NCBI RefSeq assembly: GCF_003020125.1
Contig: NZ_PYFW01000008.1
Span: 218,945 to 282,944 of the forward strand
Direction of reading: 5' to 3'
From: Bradyrhizobium sp. MOS003
GTDB lineage: Bacteria > Pseudomonadota > Alphaproteobacteria > Rhizobiales > Xanthobacteraceae
DNA length: 64,000 nt
This document shows positions 52,549-61,736 of this stretch, one piece after another. Under the pieces are notes generated by a model. The model ran no database searches. It worked only from the letters and a program-made list of their open reading frames with translations, and was not told where the DNA came from. How positions within the stretch are numbered: the first letter of the stretch is position 1; every line of letters begins with the position of its first letter. The position numbers and the translations under genes were made by a program.

Positions 52549-52551
52549 CCC

Positions 52552-53577
52552 ATGACCGCGCTTCGCATGCGTGCCCGCGATTTCCTGACCGACGACCAGC
52601 TTGCCGACGTGCGCCAGCGTGTGACGTGGAAAGGCGTTGCCCTGATCGCGCACGCCTGGGCGCTCATCATCGGTGCGATCGCCTTGGTCGCGTGGTGGCC
52701 CAATCCGGTCACTTATGTCCTCGCTGTCGCGATCATCGGCTCGCGCCAGCTGGGCCTTGCGATCCTGATGCATGACGGCGCGCATGGCTGTCTGTCCGCC
52801 GATGAGAAAACCAATCTGGCCCTGAGCCAGTGGTTCTGTGCCTATCCGCTGTTTGCGGAGACGCGCAGCTACCGGCGTTACCACCTTCAGCACCATGCGC
52901 GCACCCAGCAGGAAGATGATCCCGATCTCGTGCTGTCGGCGCCGTTTCCGATTACGAAGCTGAGCTATCGCCGCAAGTTCATTCGCGACATCACCGGACA
53001 GACCGGCTACCAGCAGCGCAAGGCACAACTGCTCAACGCGCTCGGTCCGAAGGACTGGCCGTGGCGCCGGCGCGCGGCGCATTTTTGGGAGAAGCTCGGC
53101 CCGCAATGCCTGCTCAATGCCGCGATGTTCGCAGCACTCGCGGCGGCCGGCGTGTGGTGGGCCTATCCGCTGCTATGGCTGGTGCCACTTCTGACCTGGA
53201 TGATGGTCATCACCCGCATCCGTAACATTGCAGAGCATGCCGTCGTCCCCGACAGCAGCGATCCCTTGCGCAACACCCGCACCACGCATGCCAATGTTCT
53301 CGAGCGCCTGTTCATCGCGCCGTACTATGTGAACTACCACCTCGAGCATCATCTGCTGTTCTACGTGCCCTGCTACAATCTGCCGAAGGTCCATCACCTG
53401 CTGAGCGAGAGCCGGCACGCTGACCGCATGGAGGTGCAGCCGAACTACGCAGCGGTGCTGCGGCTGGCGACGGCAAGGCCTGACAGGGAGGATCGGCCGG
53501 GGCAGTTGGCGAGCAGCGCGCGCCGTGCGCAGGCTGGAGCGGAGGTCGATGCCAACCAGACCGCCGGTGGATTTTGA
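52552..53577 (+). CDS. Membrane fatty acid desaturase
   Basis: 341 residues with two to four membrane segments. The three histidine boxes of the desaturase/hydroxylase superfamily are present: HDGAH (74-78), HLQHH (111-115) and HLEHH (C-terminal third). RNIAEHA adds a conserved His. The enzyme probably binds a diiron centre and uses O2 to desaturate or hydroxylate an acyl or carotenoid-type lipid; the exact product is unknown. The C-terminal ~40 residues are hydrophilic and variable. Start ATG 52552, 3 bp after the TetR stop. Confidence 0.92.
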   Translation: MTALRMRARDFLTDDQLADVRQRVTWKGVALIAHAWALIIGAIALVAWWPNPVTYVLAVAIIGSRQLGLAILMHDGAHGCLSADEKTNLALSQWFCAYPLFAETRSYRRYHLQHHARTQQEDDPDLVLSAPFPITKLSYRRKFIRDITGQTGYQQRKAQLLNALGPKDWPWRRRAAHFWEKLGPQCLLNAAMFAALAAAGVWWAYPLLWLVPLLTWMMVITRIRNIAEHAVVPDSSDPLRNTRTTHANVLERLFIAPYYVNYHLEHHLLFYVPCYNLPKVHHLLSESRHADRMEVQPNYAAVLRLATARPDREDRPGQLASSARRAQAGAEVDANQTAGGF

Positions 53578-53764
53578 CGGGACGTATCCCCAATCGAATG
53601 CCAGCCAGGATTTCCGTCGCGGCTTGACAGTCCGGCCCCTGACAGTGTCTACGGCCCCCTTTGGAGCATGATCCGGAACCATGGCCCAGCGCCGTGCGTA
53701 AAGGCCGCGTGTAATCGGCTGCCGGTCCTTGAAAGGGATCGTGCCCGACAAGCAGGGAGCGCCG

Positions 53765-54724
53765 ATGACGGCTGCATTCACATTTCCTGGGCAGGGTTCC
53801 CAGGCGGTCGGCATGGGCAAGGCCCTGGCCGACGCTTTTCCGGTCGCGCGTGCCGTGTTCGACGAGGTCGATGCCGCGCTCGGAGAGAAGCTGACGGCGA
53901 TCATCTGGGATGGTCCGGCCGAAACCCTTCAGCTCACCCAGAACGCCCAGCCGGCTTTGATGGCGGTCTCGATCGCCACCCTGCGCGTGTTGGAAGCTGA
54001 AGCGGATTTTTCCGTGGGACGGGACGCCGCCTTCGTCGCCGGCCACTCGCTCGGTGAATATTCAGCGCTGGCCGCGGCCGGCAGCCTGACGGTTTCGGAT
54101 ACCGCCCGTCTGCTTCGCACCCGCGGTCTCGCAATGCAAAAGGCCGTCCCGGTTGGCGCCGGCGCGATGGCCGCTCTGCTCGGCCTCGACTACGAGGCCG
54201 CCATGGCGGTCGCGGGCGAGGCGGCGCAAGGGGAGGTCTGCCAGGCCGCCAACGACAATGGCGGCGGGCAGGTGGTCGTCTCCGGCGACAAGGCTGCGGT
54301 CGATCGCGCCGTCGAGATCGCCAAGACCAAGGGCGCCAAGCGCGCGATGTTGCTGCCGGTCTCCGCCCCGTTCCACTGCAAGCTGATGCAGCCCGCCGCC
54401 GACGCCATGGCGGACGCGCTCTCGAAGGTCACGATCAAGGCGCCGGCCGCGCCGCTGGTGTCGAACGTGCTGGCGAGCGCCATCACCGATCCCGATGAGA
54501 TCCGCCGCCGTCTGGTCGAGCAGGTCACGGGAACGGTGCGCTGGCGCGAGTCGGTTGCCTATATGGCCGGGCAGGGGGTCACCCGTTTCTTCGAGATCGG
54601 CGCCGGCAAGGTGCTGACGGGACTCGTCAAGCGTATTGCCGACGGCGCTGTCGGCGTTGCCGTGGGCGGACCGAACGATATTGCCGCCGCCAAGGATGCA
54701 TTGGCCGCTGCGAAGCAGGGCTAG
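53765..54724 (+). CDS. fabD: Malonyl-CoA:ACP transacylase
   Basis: 319 residues from ATG 53765 (GGGAG upstream); the open frame to 53729 lacks homology. It transfers malonyl from CoA to ACP. FTFPGQGSQAVGMGKALADA is the N-terminal oxyanion loop. GHSLGEYSALAAAGSL contains the nucleophile Ser95, and LLPVSAPFHCKLMQPA has the catalytic His. It opens the fabD-fabG-acpP-fabF cluster. Confidence 0.97.
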   Translation: MTAAFTFPGQGSQAVGMGKALADAFPVARAVFDEVDAALGEKLTAIIWDGPAETLQLTQNAQPALMAVSIATLRVLEAEADFSVGRDAAFVAGHSLGEYSALAAAGSLTVSDTARLLRTRGLAMQKAVPVGAGAMAALLGLDYEAAMAVAGEAAQGEVCQAANDNGGGQVVVSGDKAAVDRAVEIAKTKGAKRAMLLPVSAPFHCKLMQPAADAMADALSKVTIKAPAAPLVSNVLASAITDPDEIRRRLVEQVTGTVRWRESVAYMAGQGVTRFFEIGAGKVLTGLVKRIADGAVGVAVGGPNDIAAAKDALAAAKQG

Positions 54725-54735
54725 AGGAGTTATCG

Positions 54736-55473
54736 ATGTTCGATCTGACTGGCAGAAAGGCGCTCGTCACCGGCGCGACCGGCGGTATCGGCGGCGCGAT
54801 CGCGCAGGCGCTGCATGCGCAGGGCGCGACGGTCGCGATCTCGGGAACGCGCAAGGAAGTGCTGGACGAGCTAGCCGGTAAGCTCGCCGAGCGCACCTTC
54901 GTGCTGCCCTGCAATCTCTCCAAGGCCGACGAGGTCGAGGCACTGGTGCCCGCTGCGGAAGCGGCAATGGGCCAGGTCGACATCCTCATCGCCAATGCCG
55001 GCATCACCCGCGACAATCTCTTCGTGCAGCTTCGTGACGAGGATTGGGAGGAGGTCATCAACATCAATCTGACCTCGACTTTCCGCCTGGCGCGCGCCGC
55101 CACCAAGCTGATGATGCGCAAGCGCTTCGGCCGCATCATCGCCATCACCTCTGTGGTCGGCGTTACCGGTAATCCCGGGCAAGGCAATTATACGGCGTCG
55201 AAGGCGGGCCTGATCGGCATGATCAAGACGCTGGGGGCCGAATACGCCAAGCGCGGCGTCACCGCCAACTGCATCGCGCCGGGCTTCATCAAGACGCCGA
55301 TGACCGATGCGCTCAACGACAAGCAGCGCGAAACGATTCTGACCAGGGTTCCGGCCGCCCGCCTGGGGACGCCCGAGGACATCGCCGCGGCCGCCGTCTA
55401 CCTGAGTTCAAACGAAGCAGCCTACGTCACCGGGCAGACCATCCACGTCAACGGCGGTATGGCCATGATCTGA
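54736..55473 (+). CDS. fabG: 3-oxoacyl-ACP reductase
   Basis: 245-residue SDR. TGATGGIGGAIA binds NADPH, and the triad is Ser139 (ITSVVG), Tyr152 and Lys156 (YTASK). NAGITRDNLFVQLRDEDWEE and NCIAPGFIKTPMTD are FabG hallmarks. It reduces the beta-keto group in each cycle of type II fatty acid synthesis. It lies 11 bp after fabD. Confidence 0.97.
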   Translation: MFDLTGRKALVTGATGGIGGAIAQALHAQGATVAISGTRKEVLDELAGKLAERTFVLPCNLSKADEVEALVPAAEAAMGQVDILIANAGITRDNLFVQLRDEDWEEVININLTSTFRLARAATKLMMRKRFGRIIAITSVVGVTGNPGQGNYTASKAGLIGMIKTLGAEYAKRGVTANCIAPGFIKTPMTDALNDKQRETILTRVPAARLGTPEDIAAAAVYLSSNEAAYVTGQTIHVNGGMAMI

Positions 55474-55786
55474 CGTCTCGTTCGGCGCTGCCCACAGGGA
55501 CGGCGCCGGATGTGGCAAACGGCCGTTTCCGGAGCGAAATGAGGCTTGTAGTCAAGGTAATTGAAGTATGCTAACCGGACCTTCAACGGATGGGCAAAGA
55601 ACGCCATTGCAGGTTTTTGAAACCCTGTATATTGGCGATGCGGAGCCTTGGCCGACGTTCGCCGGGCCCTGTATCGGTTAGCATGGGGCCAAATCAAAGT
55701 TCGTAAGCGAAGGCAAGTAACGCGACCACGACGGCTCGTATCGTCCCGGGGGGTCGGGTCTACAGGGAACAACACGAGGTTAAGCA
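55474..55786. promoter_or_regulatory. acpP upstream region
   Basis: 313 bp without a gene. A promoter candidate for acpP is TTGCAG (55607-55612) and TATATT (55628-55633) with 15-bp spacing, which is short but AT-rich compared with its surroundings. TTGAAG-type hexamers also occur near 55561. The leader to the ATG would be ~150 nt. No intrinsic terminator after fabG is obvious. Confidence 0.4.
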
Positions 55787-56026
55787 ATGAGTGACATTGG
55801 CGAGCGGGTTAAGAAGATCGTGGTCGAACACCTTGGTGTTGAACCCGAGAAGGTTGTCGACGCTGCGAGCTTCATCGACGACCTCGGCGCCGACAGTCTG
55901 GACACCGTCGAGCTGGTGATGGCGTTCGAAGAAGAATTCGGTTGCGAGATTCCGGACGACGCCGCGGAAACGATTCTCACCGTCGGCGACGCCACGAAAT
56001 TTCTCGAGAAGAACGCGAAGAGCTAA
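55787..56026 (+). CDS. acpP: Acyl carrier protein
   Basis: 79 residues, acidic and helical. The phosphopantetheine serine is Ser37 in GADSLDTVELVMAFEEEFGC. It starts MSDIGERVKKIVVEHLGVEP. It carries growing acyl chains in fatty acid synthesis. The stop lies inside a terminator stem, which probably makes acpP mRNA abundant and short. Confidence 0.98.
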   Translation: MSDIGERVKKIVVEHLGVEPEKVVDAASFIDDLGADSLDTVELVMAFEEEFGCEIPDDAAETILTVGDATKFLEKNAKS

Positions 56027-56039
56027 GGCTCTTCTTTTT
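56017..56039 (+). terminator. Intrinsic terminator overlapping the acpP stop codon
   Basis: GAAGAGC-TAAG-GCTCTTC is a perfect 7-bp stem with a 4-nt loop, followed directly by TTTTT. The TAA stop of acpP (56024-56026) is the loop. It is a classic rho-independent terminator. Some readthrough to fabF may still occur. Confidence 0.85.
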
Positions 56040-56054
56040 CGCGGGGACAACATT

Positions 56055-56093
56055 GAAACCGGACGGGCCGCTTCCCAGCGGTCAGCCGGTTTC
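56055..56093 (+). other. Second hairpin between acpP and fabF
   Basis: GAAACCGG and CCGGTTTC pair over 8 bp around an inner CCGC/GCGG stem, followed by TTGTTATT. It may be a backup terminator or part of the fabF leader, 42 bp before the fabF ATG. Confidence 0.5.
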
Positions 56094-56134
56094 TTGTTAT
56101 TGGCCGTGAATCTTTCGATGCGGAGTTTTCGGAT

Positions 56135-57400
56135 ATGAGGCGGGTCGTCGTCACGGGTCTCGGCATGGTCTCGCCACTCGGCTGTGGCGTCGAGCCGACC
56201 TGGAAGCGCATCCTCAACGGCGAAAGCGGTGCGCGCAGGATCGAGAGCTTCGACGTCTCCGATCTGCAGACCAAATACGCCTGCACCGTCGTGCGCGGCG
56301 ACGGCACCAACGACAGCTTCAATCCCGATATCTGGATGGAGCCGAAGGACCAGCGCAAGGTCGACGACTTCATCATCTTCGGCATGGCGGCTGCGGGCCA
56401 GGCGCTCGACGATGCCAATTGGCATCCCGAGTCCGAAGAGGACAAATGCGCGACCGGAACCATGATCGGGTCCGGCATCGGTGGCCTCAGCGGTATCGCA
56501 GAGACCGCGATCCTCCTGAAGGAACGCGGGCCGCGCCGCGTGTCGCCGTTCTTCATTCCGGGCCGCCTGATCAATCTCGCCTCCGGCTACGTCTCGATCA
56601 AGCACGGGCTGAAGGGACCGAACCATTCGGTGGTCACCGCTTGCTCGACCGGTGCGCATGCCGTCGGCGATGCCGCGCGCCTGATTGCGCTGGGCGATGC
56701 CGACGTGATGGTCGCAGGCGGCGCCGAATCGCCGATCAGCCGCATCGGCATTGCCGGCTTCAACGCCGCGCGTGCGCTCTCGACCGGATTCAACGACACA
56801 CCCGAGAAGGCCTCGCGACCCTACGACAAGGACCGCGATGGGTTCGTGATGGGCGAGGGCGCCGGAGTCCTCGTGCTGGAAGAGCTCGAGCACGCCCAGC
56901 GCCGCGGCGCCAGGATCTATGCCGAGGTGATCGGCTATGGCCTGTCGGGTGATGCCTATCACATTACGTCGCCGGCGCCGGATGGCGATGGCGGCTTCCG
57001 CAGCATGTCGGCCGCGCTCAAGCGGGCCGGCCTGACCGCCTCCGATCTCGACTACATCAACGCGCACGGCACCTCGACGCCGCTCGGCGACGAGATCGAG
57101 CTCGGTGCCGTCGAGCGTCTGCTCGGCAATGCCGCCTCCAAGGTTGCGATGTCCTCGACCAAATCGTCGACGGGTCATCTGCTCGGCGCGGCCGGTGCGA
57201 TCGAAGCGATTTTCGCCATTCTCGCGATTCGCGATAATGTCGTGCCGCCGACCATCAACCTCGACAATCCGTCGGTGGAGACCGCGATCGATCTCGTGCC
57301 GCACACGGCGAAGAAGCGAGAGGTCAACGTCGCCTTGTCGAACTCGTTTGGTTTTGGCGGTACCAATGCGTCGGTGATCCTCCGGCGTTTGGTCAGTTAG
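56135..57400 (+). CDS. fabF: 3-oxoacyl-ACP synthase II
   Basis: 421 residues, thiolase fold. It catalyses chain-elongating Claisen condensation. The nucleophile Cys170 is in VTACSTGAHAVG. His311 in YINAHGTSTPLGD and His348 in SSTKSSTGHLLGAAG complete the Cys-His-His triad of KASII. The C-terminal GFGGTNASVILRR closes the fold. It is separated from acpP by a terminator, so it may have its own promoter. Confidence 0.97.
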   Translation: MRRVVVTGLGMVSPLGCGVEPTWKRILNGESGARRIESFDVSDLQTKYACTVVRGDGTNDSFNPDIWMEPKDQRKVDDFIIFGMAAAGQALDDANWHPESEEDKCATGTMIGSGIGGLSGIAETAILLKERGPRRVSPFFIPGRLINLASGYVSIKHGLKGPNHSVVTACSTGAHAVGDAARLIALGDADVMVAGGAESPISRIGIAGFNAARALSTGFNDTPEKASRPYDKDRDGFVMGEGAGVLVLEELEHAQRRGARIYAEVIGYGLSGDAYHITSPAPDGDGGFRSMSAALKRAGLTASDLDYINAHGTSTPLGDEIELGAVERLLGNAASKVAMSSTKSSTGHLLGAAGAIEAIFAILAIRDNVVPPTINLDNPSVETAIDLVPHTAKKREVNVALSNSFGFGGTNASVILRRLVS

Positions 57401-57525
57401 TTTGAGTTTGAGACGAATCCACCGTTTTGCCGTATTCGGCGATAGTCATGGAAGTGGGCGCGTGCATTTGGCAGGGCAAGCGATTGTCGGGCCGCGGTTG
57501 AACCGGCAGGATTCAGGTTGTTTTG

Positions 57526-58800
57526 ATGAGTGAAAGGCCGCCCATTTCGCCCCGGAGTCCGCGGGCAGCGCTCGAGCCCGAGCAGCTCCCGCCGCCGCCG
57601 AAGCGGTCGGAGCGTGCGCGCAATCCTTTCGTGGTCGTCGGCAACGCCATCATCACCCTTCTGCTGGTCGCCATGCTCGGCGCCGGCGGCATATATTATT
57701 ACGGCCGGCAGGTGCTCGAGGCGCCGGGGCCGCTGAAGGACGACAAGATCGTCAATATCCCGCAGCGTGCGGGCAAGCGCGACATCGCCGAGACGCTGAA
57801 CCGGGAAGGTGTCACCGACGTCAATCCCTGGGTGTTCATCGCCAGCGTCGCTGCGTTGAAGGCGAGCTCGGACCTCAAGCCGGGTGAATATTCGTTCCAG
57901 AAGAACGCCTCGCTCCGCGACGTCATCGCCACCATCGTCGAGGGCAAGGTGGTGCAGCATGCCGTCACGATTCCGGAAGGGCTCACCTCGGAGCAGATCG
58001 TGGCCCGCCTGTCCGACAACGACATCTTCACCGGCAGCGTGCGCGAGCTGCCGCGCGAGGGCACGCTGTTGCCGGAGACGTACAAGTTCCCGCGCGGCAC
58101 TCCGCGCGAGCAGGTGATCCAGCGCATGCAGCAGGCGCACAAGCGCGTGCTCGGCGAGATCTGGGAGCGCCGCAATCAGGACATTCCTGTCAAGACGCCG
58201 GAGCAACTGGTGACGCTCGCCTCGATCGTCGAGAAGGAAACCGGCAAGCCGGACGAACGCAGCCGTGTCGCCGCGGTGTTCACCAACCGGCTGAAGCAGC
58301 GGATCAAGCTGCAGTCCGACCCGACCATCATCTACGGTCTCGTCGGCGGCAAGGGCACGCTGGGCCGGCCGATCAAGCGCAGCGAGATCACGCAGCCGTC
58401 GCCCTACAACACCTATGTGATCGAGGGCCTGCCGCCGGGTCCGATCGCCAATCCCGGCCGCGCCTCCCTGGAGGCTGCCGCCAATCCGGCGCGCACCCGC
58501 GACCTCTTCTTCGTCGCCGACGGTACCGGCGGGCACGCCTTCACCGAGACTTACGACGCGCACCAGAAGAACGTCGCCAAGCTCCGCGCGATCGAAAAGC
58601 AGATCCAGAACGACACGGTGGAGCCGGCCGAGGATGCGCCGCCGCCAGCCGCCGCGCCGCCTGGAACTGCCGATACGCCGACGGCGGCGACGCCGGCGCG
58701 ACCCAATCAACAGAAGAAGCCGCCCGCGGCACGCCCCACCGGTCCGGCACCGGCGCGGCAGGGCGCGGTGCAACCCTCGCCACCGGTGGTCCAGCGCTAG
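57526..58800 (+). CDS. mltG: Endolytic murein transglycosylase MltG
   Basis: 424 residues from ATG 57526. It terminates nascent peptidoglycan glycan strands. A Pro/Arg-rich cytoplasmic N-terminus precedes one membrane helix (residues ~35-60: VVGNAIITLLLVAMLGAGGI). The LysM-like domain and the YceG catalytic domain follow, with SIVEKETGKPDERSRVAAVF (catalytic Glu), RIKLQSDPTIIYGL and SPYNTYVIEGLPPGPIANPG. The C-terminal ~60 residues are Pro/Ala-rich. It lies 125 bp after fabF, as in many alphaproteobacteria. Confidence 0.95.
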   Translation: MSERPPISPRSPRAALEPEQLPPPPKRSERARNPFVVVGNAIITLLLVAMLGAGGIYYYGRQVLEAPGPLKDDKIVNIPQRAGKRDIAETLNREGVTDVNPWVFIASVAALKASSDLKPGEYSFQKNASLRDVIATIVEGKVVQHAVTIPEGLTSEQIVARLSDNDIFTGSVRELPREGTLLPETYKFPRGTPREQVIQRMQQAHKRVLGEIWERRNQDIPVKTPEQLVTLASIVEKETGKPDERSRVAAVFTNRLKQRIKLQSDPTIIYGLVGGKGTLGRPIKRSEITQPSPYNTYVIEGLPPGPIANPGRASLEAAANPARTRDLFFVADGTGGHAFTETYDAHQKNVAKLRAIEKQIQNDTVEPAEDAPPPAAAPPGTADTPTAATPARPNQQKKPPAARPTGPAPARQGAVQPSPPVVQR

Positions 58801-58914
58801 GCGCGCTGCAGACCTGCCCGCGGACTTTGCGGATTCCACTTTCCTGAAAAATAGTCTTAAGTTTCGCGTGGCTTGATGCCTCGCGAATCCCGTGTTTCTG
58901 GAGAATCTGACCTG

Positions 58915-59802
58915 ATGGCGCTGTCGTCCATGACCGGCTTTGCCCGAAGCCACGGCGCAAGCGGGCCGTATACGTTCGAATGGGAATTGAAATCGGTCAA
59001 CGCCAAGGGCTTTGACCTCAGGGTGCGGCTACCGCAGGGGTTCGACGAGCTCGAGGCGCACGCCAAGAAGCGGGCCGGCGAACTGTTGTCGCGCGGCACC
59101 GTCTACGCCAATCTCACCGTCAAGCGCGCCAATGCCGCTGCCGCCGTTCGCGTCAACGAGGACGTGCTCAATGCCGTCCTGAAGGCCGCCGCCGTCATCG
59201 CCGGCAAGGTCGACGCGGTGGCGCCGAGCGTCGACGGCCTGCTCGCCATCAAGGGCGTGATCGAGGTCGCCGAGCCCGAGGGCGACGAGGAGGAGGACAA
59301 GGCCGCGCGTATTGCTGCAGCCGAAGCCTTCGACAAGGCGCTCGCCGAACTCGTTGAGATGCGCAAGCGCGAGGGCACCTCGCTCGGTCAGATCCTGACC
59401 CAGCGGGTCGACGAGGTCGAGCAACTGGCGAAGAAGGCCGAGGCCGCGCCCGGTCGCAAGCCGGAGGCGATCAAGGCGAGGCTCGCCGAGCAGATCGCTA
59501 CCCTGCTCGATACCTCCGATCGGTTCGATTCCGACCGCCTGATGCAGGAGGCGATCCTGATCGCGACCAGGGCTGACATCCGCGAGGAGCTCGACCGCAT
59601 CGCTTCCCACATCGCGCAGGCGCGCGAGCTGATCGGCAAGGGCGGACCGATCGGCCGCAAGCTCGACTTCCTGGCGCAGGAGTTCCACCGCGAGGTCAAC
59701 ACCTGCTGTTCGAAGTCGAACGACATCGAGCTGACCAACACGGGCCTCGCCATGAAGAACGTGGTCGAGCAGTTCCGCGAGCAGGTCCAGAATCTGGAGT
59801 GA
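58915..59802 (+). CDS. YicC family protein (putative endoribonuclease/stress-related)
   Basis: 295 residues from ATG 58915; the longer frame to 58873 lacks homology. ALSSMTGFARSHGASGPYTF, ELKSVNAKGFDLRVRLPQGF and a C-terminal LDFLAQEFHREVNTCCSKSN, DIELTNTGLAMKNVVEQFRE match YicC closely. E. coli YicC has been reported to influence RNA decay; the role here is by homology. It precedes gmk by 3 bp, the conserved yicC-gmk order. Confidence 0.93.
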   Translation: MALSSMTGFARSHGASGPYTFEWELKSVNAKGFDLRVRLPQGFDELEAHAKKRAGELLSRGTVYANLTVKRANAAAAVRVNEDVLNAVLKAAAVIAGKVDAVAPSVDGLLAIKGVIEVAEPEGDEEEDKAARIAAAEAFDKALAELVEMRKREGTSLGQILTQRVDEVEQLAKKAEAAPGRKPEAIKARLAEQIATLLDTSDRFDSDRLMQEAILIATRADIREELDRIASHIAQARELIGKGGPIGRKLDFLAQEFHREVNTCCSKSNDIELTNTGLAMKNVVEQFREQVQNLE

Positions 59803-59805
59803 TCG

Positions 59806-60468
59806 ATGACGAGCGGCGGCGGTCACGGAACTGACGGTGTCGAGCGGCGCGGCCTGATGTTCGTGCTGTCCTCGCCCTCGGGCGCGGGCAAAACGACGCT
59901 GTCGCGTCTTTTGATGGACCGGATGTCCGGCCTGAGAATGTCGGTCTCGGCGACCACGCGGCCGAAGCGGCCGGGCGAGGTCGACGGCAAGGACTATCTC
60001 TTCGTCGACAAGCCGCGCTTCGAGGCGATGGTGAAGGGCGACGAACTGCTGGAATGGGCCACCGTGTTCGACAACAGCTACGGCACGCCCCGTGGCCCCG
60101 TCGAAACCGCTCTGTCCGCCGGGCAGGACGTGCTGTTTGACATCGACTGGCAGGGCACGCAGCAGCTGCGCGAGAAGGCGCGCGCCGACGTCGTCAGCGT
60201 CTTCATCCTGCCGCCCTCGGCGGCCGATCTGGAGAAGCGCCTGCATTCACGCGCGCAGGATTCCGACGAGGTCATCCGCAAACGCATGAGCCGCGCCAGT
60301 CACGAGATGAGCCACTGGGCCGAGTACGACTACATCGTGATCAACCACGACGTCGACGAGGCCTTCGCCGAGGTGCAGTCGATCCTGAAGGCCGAGCGCC
60401 TCAAGCGCGAGCGGCGGACTGGCCTCGTTGGATTCGTGCGAGGTTTGCAAGGGCAGCTTCAGGCCTAG
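59806..60468 (+). CDS. gmk: Guanylate kinase
   Basis: 220 residues. It phosphorylates GMP to GDP. The P-loop is SSPSGAGKTTLSRLL, followed by the GMP-binding MSVSATTRPKRPGEVDGKDY (with Arg) and VDKPRFEAMVKGDELLEWA. The length is normal. The final 68 bases overlap, tail to tail, with the end of the minus-strand gene 60401..61588. Confidence 0.97.
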   Translation: MTSGGGHGTDGVERRGLMFVLSSPSGAGKTTLSRLLMDRMSGLRMSVSATTRPKRPGEVDGKDYLFVDKPRFEAMVKGDELLEWATVFDNSYGTPRGPVETALSAGQDVLFDIDWQGTQQLREKARADVVSVFILPPSAADLEKRLHSRAQDSDEVIRKRMSRASHEMSHWAEYDYIVINHDVDEAFAEVQSILKAERLKRERRTGLVGFVRGLQGQLQA

Positions 60469-61588
60469 GCTGCGGCAGTTGCGGCCCTTGCGTCGCCAGG
60501 CGTTCCAGCATCGCGGTGATCACGTCGACGTCGACGGCATCCTCGATCTGCGCATTTTCATCGCGATGGTCTTCGTCGCGAGCGAACGGCTTTTCGGCGT
60601 CGGTCTTCCGGGCCGCCAGCCGAGGCGCAGCTTCGATCTCGAAGGCGCCGTCGAAGATGTCGGCCTCGTCGAGTTCGGCGGCCTCGCTGCGAACGGCGGC
60701 GGATTGCGCCGCGATCCTGCCGATCTCCCTGGTGAAGGCCGCGATTTGCACGGTCTGCTGCGGTCGGGCTTCATCGAAGTCGACCGGGCGCGGTCGCGCG
60801 TCCGGCGTCGCACCGAGCCAAGGCGCGCGGCTTGCGTCCTGGTCCTGCGTGCCCCAATCGTCCCAATGCCCGCGGCGCTCGGCGACCTGGAGGCGCACGC
60901 GCCTGCGGGCGAGACGGTAGATGACGCTGGCGAGCAGGCCGGCGAGCGCCAGTGCGCCGCCGATCACGAGCAGCAGCATCTGCAACGAGCCGACCGGTTT
61001 GTCGGCGGTGCTGTCTGCCGCAGCCAGGGCCGTCGGCGCGGGAGGCTTTGCCGGCTTCGCGCTCGGCGCAGCTGTTGCGACAGGAGCGGGCTGCGGCGTG
61101 GGCGGTGCGACTGTGGTCGCGACATCGGGCCAAGGCGTGGCGACGGCAGGTTGCTGCGGGTTGCTGTCGGTGGCTTGGTCCTGCGTCTGTTGCGCCGGCG
61201 TCGAGGCTGTGGCCTGCGCGACGGCATTCGACGTCCTGGAGGTGACACCACTGCGTGGCGTCAGATATTCGGCTCGCGCGTCCTGCACTGTCTGCTGCCG
61301 TGACGGCGCTGGATCCGGCGTTGGCGTGTCGGTCGTGGCCTGGGCGCTCTGGGTGACCTTGCTGCCTTCAGCGCGCAGATACCAGCATTGCCGCTTGGTC
61401 GAGCGCTCGAGACGATAGTGCCAGTGCTGCCCCTGCGGCGCGGCGCCCTTCGGCGAGGCGAGGCAGTCGGTGGCTGCATTGGCCGTGGCGGGTGCGCTCG
61501 GCGCGGTCTGCGACACGGCAGCCAGCGGTACGCCGGCAACGATGCTGCCGATCAGCGCGGATACGAATTTTGCGGTGCGGTTGCCCAT
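60401..61588 (-). CDS. Exported single-span protein of unknown function with Pro/Thr/Ala-rich linker
   Basis: 395 residues from ATG 61588, where a GGGAG lies about 12 bp upstream; ATG 61609 is possible. A signal peptide (SALIGSIVAGVPLAAVSQ) is followed by GQHWHYRLERSTKRQCWYLR, a small Cys-containing domain found in Bradyrhizobium exported proteins. A Pro/Thr/Ala/Gln-rich stretch (about 95-235) comes next, then a membrane helix (LLLVIGGALALAGLLASVIY, ~255-275) and a charged, acidic cytoplasmic tail (275-395) with AERRGHWDDWG. The end of the gene overlaps gmk. Function unknown. Confidence 0.8.
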   Translation of the reverse strand: MGNRTAKFVSALIGSIVAGVPLAAVSQTAPSAPATANAATDCLASPKGAAPQGQHWHYRLERSTKRQCWYLRAEGSKVTQSAQATTDTPTPDPAPSRQQTVQDARAEYLTPRSGVTSRTSNAVAQATASTPAQQTQDQATDSNPQQPAVATPWPDVATTVAPPTPQPAPVATAAPSAKPAKPPAPTALAAADSTADKPVGSLQMLLLVIGGALALAGLLASVIYRLARRRVRLQVAERRGHWDDWGTQDQDASRAPWLGATPDARPRPVDFDEARPQQTVQIAAFTREIGRIAAQSAAVRSEAAELDEADIFDGAFEIEAAPRLAARKTDAEKPFARDEDHRDENAQIEDAVDVDVITAMLERLATQGPQLPQPRPEAALANLARIQRGQSAARA

Positions 61589-61736
61589 CCTGGTCTCCCG
61601 TTTACGCATGACGCAACTCTCAACCAGCCCGTTGTCATCAAAGACTTGGGTGGCAATGAGCCGCAAATCCGGAGAGGATGTGGCTTGAATTGGGCTCGCG
61701 GAGCGTCCGTCCTGCTGCGGGGCAGGCGATTTCCCG

